Of a stretch of 5,769 bases of DNA, positions 1-5,769 are shown one piece after another; position 1 is the stretch's first letter, and the number at the start of each line of letters is the position of its first letter. Below the pieces are notes generated by a model, which searched no databases, was not told the origin of the DNA, and saw only the letters and a program-made list of their open reading frames with translations. The stretch lies in assembly GCA_000715685.1 (NCBI GenBank), contig KL569483.1, forward strand, positions 5,680 through 11,448, written 5' to 3'. Origin of the DNA: Streptomyces lilacinus. GTDB lineage: Bacteria; Actinomycetota; Actinomycetes; Streptomycetales; Streptomycetaceae. The position numbers and the translations under genes are program-made.

Positions 1-1246
1 CCTCCAGGACGAGCCGGACGGCCGGCACCCGGGCCGGCGTGCCGTTGCGGCCGGCCCGGGGCCAGCGCAGATGAGCCTCGATGCCGTGGCGGCAGGCGAC
101 GTCGAAGTTGTCGGCGGCGACGGCGAAGGGCATGCGCGTCCACACCGGCCGGGGCTCCTCGGCCAGCGCCCTGATCAGCCCGTAGTAGAACGCGGTGTTG
201 GCGATGACGTCGGTGACGGTCGGCCCGGCCGGCAGGACGCGGTTCTCCACGCGCAGGTGGGGGACGCCGTCGGCGATGCCGTAGACGGGTCGGTTCCAGC
301 GGTAGACCGTGCCGTTGTGGAGGGTGAGCTCCTGCAGGGTCGGCACGCCGCCCTCGTCGAGGACGCGCTGCGGGTCCTCGTCGCCGGAGATCGGCAGCAG
401 CGGCGGGAAGAAGCGGACGTTCTCCTCGAACAGCTCGTAGGCCGAGGAGATCCAGCGCTCGCCGAACCAGGTGCGCGGCCGCACTCCCTGGGCCTGCAGC
501 TCGGGCGGGCGGGTGTCGGTGGACTGGACGAACAGCGGCGGCCGGGACTCGCGCCACAGCTCCCGGCCGAAGAGGAAGGGCGAGTTGGCGCCGACGGCTA
601 TCTGCACGGCCGCGACGGCCTGCGCGGCGTTCCACACCGCGGCGAACCGGCCCGGGGTCACCTGCAGGTGCAGCTGCACGGAGGTGCAGGCGGACTCGGG
701 GGCGATCGAGCGGGCGGTGCAGGTCAGGCGCTCCACGCCGGCGATGTCGATGGTGAATTCCTCGCCGCGGGCGGCCACGACCTGGTCGTTCAGCAGGAAG
801 TAGCGGTCGGCGGCGGAGAGGTTCCCATGAACCAGGTCGCGGCTGGTGAGCGTGGGGAGAATTCCGATCATGACGATTCCGGAATCGACTTCCCGGGCCC
901 TTCGGTCGGCATAGGACAAGCCGGTGCGCAGCTCCTCGGCGAGCTGGTCGAGAACCCGTCCGGACAGCCGGTGCGGGACGATGTTCACTTCCAGGTTGAA
1001 CTGCCCGAGCTCGGTCTGGAAATCCCCGCTTGCGATACGCTCGAGCACCTCGGCATTCACCATGCTCGGCATACCGTCGGAGCCCGCGAGATTCAGCTCG
1101 ATCTCGAGTCCCATGAGATTCCGGGGCCGGTCGAAACGCTTCTCCTCCAGCAGCCTCGCCAGCCCGTCCAGACACTGCCGGAGCTTGTCCCGGTGGCGCT
1201 GACGGTCGGCGAGGTCGAACCCCACGGACACGACCTTCTCACCCAT
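1..1246 (-). CDS. Glutamate--cysteine ligase family protein (GCS2 type), C-terminus beyond window
   Basis: Reading 1246 down to 2 gives 415 uninterrupted codons starting MGEKVVSVGFDLADRQRHRD; homologues as I recall them are about 500 residues, so roughly 80-90 C-terminal residues are off the left edge. Visible family marks are GLEIEL at residues 46-51, whose paired glutamates fit the ATP/metal-binding start of the GCS2 fold, and ELGQFNLEVN at 79-88. Further on are TSVQLHLQVTPGRF, ANSPFLFGRELW, WFGERWISSAY and the arginine-rich LRVENRVLPAGPTVTD. The family joins the gamma-carboxylate of glutamate to an amino group using ATP (gamma-glutamylcysteine synthetase, EgtA, YbdK). No signal peptide or membrane segment is seen, so it is probably cytoplasmic. 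The start is fixed by an in-frame TGA directly before the ATG (1247-1249) and by a strong Shine-Dalgarno sequence. No ergothioneine genes are adjacent, so I do not call it egtA. Family is secure; substrate is not. Confidence 0.9.
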   Translation of the reverse strand, partial: MGEKVVSVGFDLADRQRHRDKLRQCLDGLARLLEEKRFDRPRNLMGLEIELNLAGSDGMPSMVNAEVLERIASGDFQTELGQFNLEVNIVPHRLSGRVLDQLAEELRTGLSYADRRAREVDSGIVMIGILPTLTSRDLVHGNLSAADRYFLLNDQVVAARGEEFTIDIAGVERLTCTARSIAPESACTSVQLHLQVTPGRFAAVWNAAQAVAAVQIAVGANSPFLFGRELWRESRPPLFVQSTDTRPPELQAQGVRPRTWFGERWISSAYELFEENVRFFPPLLPISGDEDPQRVLDEGGVPTLQELTLHNGTVYRWNRPVYGIADGVPHLRVENRVLPAGPTVTDVIANTAFYYGLIRALAEEPRPVWTRMPFAVAADNFDVACRHGIEAHLRWPRAGRNGTPARVPAVRLVLE

Positions 1247-1253
1247 TCAAGCG

Positions 1254-1262
1254 TCCCTCCTC
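1254..1262 (-). promoter_or_regulatory. Ribosome binding site of the ligase-family gene
   Basis: On the minus strand the sequence reads GAGGAGGGA, followed by seven bases and then ATG at 1246-1244. It is a near-ideal Shine-Dalgarno match and, with the in-frame TGA immediately before the ATG, decides the start codon. Confidence 0.85.
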
Positions 1263-1294
1263 AAGCGGGGTCGCCCGCGGCGCCGGCCGCCTCG

Positions 1295-1396
1295 TCACGG
1301 TCGATGATGCCCAGGCGGAGCGATCCATAACGCCCCGCGCGGACCGCATACCCGGTAGGCTGCCACCCAGCGCACTCCGGCACATTCCGTCGGCAT
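1295..1396 (-). CDS. Possible 33-codon leader ORF with a TTA codon
   Basis: The minus strand reads MPTECAGVRWVAAYRVCGPR and continues to residue 33, ending with TGA at 1297-1295. Its ATG (1396-1394) is preceded by GGGAGG (1409-1404) and a seven-base spacer, as good a ribosome binding site as that of the ligase gene downstream. The ORF ends 48 bases before the ligase ATG and is in the same frame. Codon 23 is TTA (1330-1328), the codon read by the bldA tRNA in Streptomyces and very rare there. Third-position GC is not strikingly high and I recognise no homologue, so it may be a chance ORF. If translated, it would look like a leader peptide rather than an enzyme. The initiation signals are seen; a regulatory role is inference. 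Confidence 0.25.
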   Translation of the reverse strand: MPTECAGVRWVAAYRVCGPRGALWIAPPGHHRP

Positions 1397-1468
1397 AAAG
1401 GATCCTCCCGAGCGCGGCACAATGCGCTGGTGATAAACACCGATGGGATCCGGCCTACCGTATGCGGT
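1343..1468 (-). repeat. 16-bp inverted repeat flanking the small-ORF start
   Basis: The arm at 1453-1468, read on the minus strand, is ACCGCATACGGTAGGC. The arm at 1343-1360, read on the plus strand, is the same 16 bases with CC inserted after position 9. In a minus-strand transcript the arms could pair over 16 bp with a two-base bulge, enclosing a 92-base loop that contains the Shine-Dalgarno and ATG of the 33-codon ORF. Each arm also contains its own short dyad (ACCG...CGGT), so the alternative reading is two binding sites for a dimeric regulator. The match is seen directly; its role is not known. Confidence 0.55.
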
Positions 1469-1503
1469 GAGGAAGCCGAGGTCATGGGCGCGGGTCGGCG
1501 ACA

Positions 1504-1520
1504 AAATCACCGAAATCACC
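1504..1520. repeat. Tandem AAATCACC direct repeat
   Basis: AAATCACC occurs at 1504-1511 and again at 1513-1520, a 9-base period. The opposite strand therefore reads GGTGATTT twice. A related GGTG-ATAAA-CACC dyad lies at 1429-1441. The repeat sits about 260 bases upstream of the ligase ATG, where a regulator site is plausible, but two short copies could arise by chance. Confidence 0.35.
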
Positions 1521-1725
1521 CGGAGAACGGGCCTCGATTTGCCCTTGCGGGAAATGCCGGCGACAGCTAGGCGAAACATCCCGTGAACATGTGTCGTATA
1601 AACTCCGGAATGAGGCAGAGAGTAGGCGCCCTGGAGTCGGTCCGGCCCCCTCTGACCCCGCACGCCGACAGCGTCGTCCGCACCTGCCCAGCTCCACCGT
1701 GTCTCGAAGCGAGAGGCGACCCACC

Positions 1726-2313
1726 ATGCCGCTGCATGTTCCCCCTGCCCCCGCGCCTGCCCTCCGCAGCATCCTCACGGCCCTCGGTTCCCCCACCGCC
1801 GTCCGTGAGGCCCGCACACCGTCCCTGAGGGCCGCCCGGACCCCGCTCATCCCCGAACTCCCGCTCCCCGTCCACGTACTGGAGCGGGTGACGACACGCG
1901 GCGGGGCGCCGCGCACCCGGCTGACGGGGTGGCGGTTCCAGATCCGGGACGGCGAGCGAGCGGTGGCGGCCGGCGAGGCCATGCTCACCCCGGACGGCTG
2001 GGCCTTCTCCCACTTCTTCGAGGGGCCGTACCTGGCCTCCACCGAGCTGGCACTGCGCCAGGCGGAGCAGCTCGGCACGCCGTACCAGCCCCGGCTGCTG
2101 TCCGTGCCCGAGCTCTACATGCTCACCCTCTGGCTGCACGCGGACCTCACGGCCGACCCCGCGTCGGAGCTGTTCGCCCCCGGCGACCTGCTGGTGCCGC
2201 TCGCTCCCGCGCCGCCCGGCATCGCCGCGCACCGTCCGCACCGGGTGACCGATCTGCTGCCCATGCTCACGCTCCGGCTGACGCCCCGTCCGCCGCTGAA
2301 GGCGACCGCCTGA
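1726..2313 (+). CDS. Conserved-looking hypothetical protein, 195 aa
   Basis: I recognise this as a type of protein seen next to gcvP and DUF5999 in streptomycetes, but I know no function for it. It begins MPLHVPPAPAPALRS, and residues 1-50 are rich in Pro, Ala and Leu. A charged central part follows with RTRLTGWRFQIRDGERAVAA (63-82), then TPDGWAFSHFFEGPYLASTE (88-107) and PRLLSVPELYMLTLWLHAD (122-140). The C-terminus is again Pro-rich. There is no signal peptide, no clear transmembrane segment, no cysteine and no catalytic motif I can name; the aromatic and leucine pattern suggests one small soluble domain. The ATG at 1726 is chosen because GAGAGG (1711-1716) lies nine bases before it; an in-frame GTG at 1591 lacks such a site and would add a low-complexity, arginine-rich extension. 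Codon use is typical of the genome. A strong hairpin starts about 20 bases after the stop. Confidence 0.8.
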   Translation: MPLHVPPAPAPALRSILTALGSPTAVREARTPSLRAARTPLIPELPLPVHVLERVTTRGGAPRTRLTGWRFQIRDGERAVAAGEAMLTPDGWAFSHFFEGPYLASTELALRQAEQLGTPYQPRLLSVPELYMLTLWLHADLTADPASELFAPGDLLVPLAPAPPGIAAHRPHRVTDLLPMLTLRLTPRPPLKATA

Positions 2314-2332
2314 GCGGACCCTTTGAGCCGCC

Positions 2333-2372
2333 GCGCCCCGCGACCCCACGCGCCAGGGGAGTCGCGGGGCGC
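2333..2372 (+). terminator. Strong hairpin terminator after the 195-aa gene
   Basis: GCGCCCCGCGAC at 2333-2344 and GTCGCGGGGCGC at 2361-2372 are perfect 12-bp arms. Three more C-G pairs can form inside past a bulged A, leaving a loop of about nine bases. The hairpin begins 20 bases after the TGA. No T-run follows, which is common for streptomycete terminators. It should separate this gene from the DUF5999 gene downstream. Confidence 0.75.
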
Positions 2373-2631
2373 ATCGCCGTCCCCAGGCATCACCCTCTCG
2401 GACTAGCCCACTGCGACTATCCCCAACCCCCCGAAGTGACCGTCCTGTTGGAAGCAACCGCCCGCCCGAGTGACGCGTCATCACCCTGTGAGGAGCGTCA
2501 CCGGGAAATCCCTGCGGAAGCAGGCCCGTAGGGCAACACTGGGACCGACCGACGATTTACCAACGGGGGGCGGCATGACCACCGCATCGAGCCGCAGGAC
2601 AGCCACCACATCAGAGCGAAAGATCACTTCC
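2373..2631 (+). other. Upstream region of the DUF5999 gene
   Basis: These 259 bases lie between the upstream hairpin and the preferred DUF5999 start. They hold a cluster of dyads (2470-2501) and a CCTGC-GGAA-GCAGG hairpin at 2511-2524 whose loop fits the GNRA tetraloop pattern. That hairpin is followed by GCCC-GTA-GGGC at 2524-2534. A GGGAAA (2503-2508) and CGTAGG (2527-2532) pair, 18 bases apart, is loosely like an ECF-sigma promoter, but the match is weak. No other gene is supported here. Confidence 0.5.
2470..2501. promoter_or_regulatory. Nested dyads, candidate operator
   Basis: GTGACGC (2470-2476) and GCGTCAC (2495-2501) form an outer 7-bp inverted repeat. Inside it, TCAC (2481-2484) and GTGA (2488-2491) form a second dyad around CCT. 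TGACGCGTCA at 2471-2480 is by itself a perfect 10-bp palindrome. A further GTGAC lies 34 bases upstream at 2436-2440. The recurrence of one half-site in both orientations suggests a protein-binding site controlling the DUF5999 gene; this is inference. Confidence 0.4.
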
Positions 2632-2838
2632 ATGTGCCCGCACCAGCCCACGTGCCCGTCAGCCGACTCCGCCGACCGGGAGGCCGCCCACCTGGTGGCC
2701 ACCTACCCCGAGCAGGGATGGAGCCTTCTGTGCAATGGCGTCCTCTGCTTCGAGGACACCGGTGAGCTGCTGCCGGACGGGCAGATCATCGCCCCGCACC
2801 GGGCGCTGGGCACCGAGCACGTCGTGACCGCCGCCTGA
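2632..2838 (+). CDS. DUF5999 family small protein, 68 aa
   Basis: The protein starts MCPHQPTCPSADSADREAAH, continues with a PEQGWSLLCNGVL block (residues 26-38) and FEDTGELLPDGQIIAPHR (40-57), and ends VVTAA. I recognise this as DUF5999, a small actinobacterial family of unknown function, and its length fits the family as I recall it. Cys2, His4 and Cys8 form a CxHxxxC cluster at the N-terminus, and Cys34 and Cys39 lie in the middle, so metal binding or redox chemistry is possible but unproven. No signal peptide or membrane segment is seen. The ATG at 2632 is preferred because the family core begins there, although its ribosome binding site is weak. An in-frame ATG at 2575, four bases after a run of G, would add 19 residues rich in Thr, Ser and Arg. 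The gene is convergent with gcvP and appears to be transcribed alone. Confidence 0.85.
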   Translation: MCPHQPTCPSADSADREAAHLVATYPEQGWSLLCNGVLCFEDTGELLPDGQIIAPHRALGTEHVVTAA

Positions 2839-2851
2839 GCCCGGGCGACGG

Positions 2852-2877
2852 CGACGCGCAGCGCACCGCGCGCGTCG
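2852..2877 (+). terminator. Hairpin just after the DUF5999 stop
   Basis: CGACGCGC (2852-2859) and GCGCGTCG (2870-2877) pair perfectly over 8 bp with a 10-base loop. The stem begins 13 bases after the TGA. The following sequence is purine-rich with no T-run. It probably ends or stabilises the DUF5999 transcript. Confidence 0.5.
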
Positions 2878-2881
2878 GAAC

Positions 2882-2914
2882 GAAGTCGGAAGCGAAGTCG
2901 AAAGCGAAGAAAGC
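2882..2914. repeat. Purine-rich short tandem repeat
   Basis: GAAGTCGGAAGC (2882-2893) is followed directly by GAAGTCGAAAGC (2894-2905), one mismatch, and then a shortened GAAGAAAGC (2906-2914). Read on the minus strand this is a TTC/TTT-rich tract lying just after the hairpin at 2920-2953, so it could serve as the tail of the gcvP terminator. Confidence 0.6.
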
Positions 2915-2919
2915 ACGAA

Positions 2920-2953
2920 GGGGCCGGCCCGGCGCAAACGCCGAACCGGCCCC
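2920..2953. terminator. Bidirectional terminator hairpin between convergent genes
   Basis: GGGGCCGG (2920-2927) pairs with CCGGCCCC (2946-2953). After a CC/AA internal loop, CGGCG (2930-2934) pairs with CGCCG (2939-2943) around a CAAA loop. On the minus strand the stem is followed by a pyrimidine tract, so it fits best as a terminator for gcvP. It can also stop plus-strand transcription coming from the DUF5999 gene. Confidence 0.7.
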
Positions 2954-2977
2954 CACCTGTGTCCGGGAGCCCACCGC

Positions 2978-3004
2978 GGCCGGTCCTACGACCGAGGACC
3001 GGCC
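2978..3004 (-). terminator. gcvP-proximal hairpin terminator
   Basis: GGCCGGTCCT (2978-2987) and AGGACCGGCC (2995-3004) are perfect 10-bp arms with a 7-base loop. The stem begins 12 bases past the gcvP TAG (3019-3017). No T-run follows on the minus strand, so it may act together with the second hairpin at 2920-2953. Confidence 0.7.
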
Positions 3005-3016
3005 CTCGTACGGGTC

Positions 3017-3029
<13 letters not shown>
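3003..3029 (-). repeat. 9-bp direct repeat across the gcvP stop codon
   Basis: CCCTCGTAC occurs at 3003-3011 and 3021-3029, exactly 18 bases apart, with the gcvP stop codon between them. The copy inside the gene, with the next base, encodes the final Tyr-Glu-Gly. The outer copy is in the same frame beyond the TAG and overlaps the hairpin arm. Confidence 0.6.

Positions 3030-5769
<2,740 letters not shown>

Larger units (their letters stand above)
1247..1725. other. Divergent intergenic region between the ligase-family gene and the 195-aa ORF
   Basis: These 479 bases separate two divergently read genes and should hold both promoters. The region is visibly less GC-rich than the genes, especially 1395-1620. 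The left part holds the minus-strand leader features described separately (small ORF, inverted repeat, AAATCACC repeats). On the plus side a TATAAACT patch at 1597-1604 could be a -10 element, but no convincing -35 lies 16-18 bases upstream. On the minus strand no canonical promoter is clear either. ORFs on both strands across this stretch look unlike streptomycete coding sequence and I do not call them, apart from the low-confidence 33-codon one. Confidence 0.7.

Noticed and set aside
71..1330. 419-codon open frame on the plus strand
   Set aside because: It is antisense to the ligase-family gene, which has clear family motifs and a proper start; its product is Gly, Arg and Val rich with no recognisable domain, as expected for a high-GC shadow frame.
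1261..1485. 74-codon minus-strand ORF ending at the ligase ribosome binding site
   Set aside because: Its last 25 codons have coding-like third positions, but the first part does not, there is no ribosome binding site at its start, and no family is recognised.
1567..2484. 305-codon open frame on the minus strand
   Set aside because: It lies opposite the 195-aa gene, has no ribosome binding site and has an arginine- and glycine-rich low-complexity composition.
2839..3016. Glycine riboswitch near gcvP
   Set aside because: This gap is downstream of gcvP, and its hairpins are simple terminators; any riboswitch would be upstream of the glycine cleavage genes, outside the window.

Overview
The window is from a high-GC actinomycete, almost certainly Streptomyces or a close relative. 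The G+C content is very high, third codon positions are nearly all G or C, and TTA codons are almost absent. The gene products also resemble streptomycete families: an actinobacterial-type GCS2 glutamate--cysteine ligase, a DUF5999 small protein and a full-length single-chain glycine dehydrogenase GcvP. Genus assignment is by recognition, not by a search.

Layout from left to right. Positions 1-1246 (minus) hold the first 415 codons of a glutamate--cysteine ligase-family enzyme whose C-terminus lies beyond the left edge. Positions 1247-1725 are a 479-bp divergent intergenic region. It carries the minus-strand leader of the ligase gene, with a possible 33-codon small ORF, a strong Shine-Dalgarno sequence, one TTA codon and a 16-bp long-range inverted repeat. 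Positions 1726-2313 (plus) encode a 195-residue protein of unknown function, closed by a strong hairpin with perfect 12-bp arms at 2333-2372. Positions 2373-2631 contain nested dyads and a possible leader for the next gene. Positions 2632-2838 (plus) encode a 68-residue DUF5999 protein with a Cys/His cluster. Positions 2839-3016 are a convergent intergenic region packed with three hairpins and a purine-rich tandem repeat. Positions 3017-5769 (minus) hold glycine dehydrogenase GcvP, missing about 45 N-terminal residues past the right edge.

How they fit together: GcvP is the P-protein of the glycine cleavage system and is the only gene here whose function can be stated firmly. The ligase-family enzyme acts on glutamate and an amine or thiol amino acid by family inference, but its true product is not settled. 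The two plus-strand genes appear to be separate transcription units, because a strong hairpin lies between them. No operon links the four genes and they do not form an evident multigene system. No mobile element, tRNA, rRNA or CRISPR array was seen. The most unusual stretch is the leader of the ligase gene at 1247-1470.
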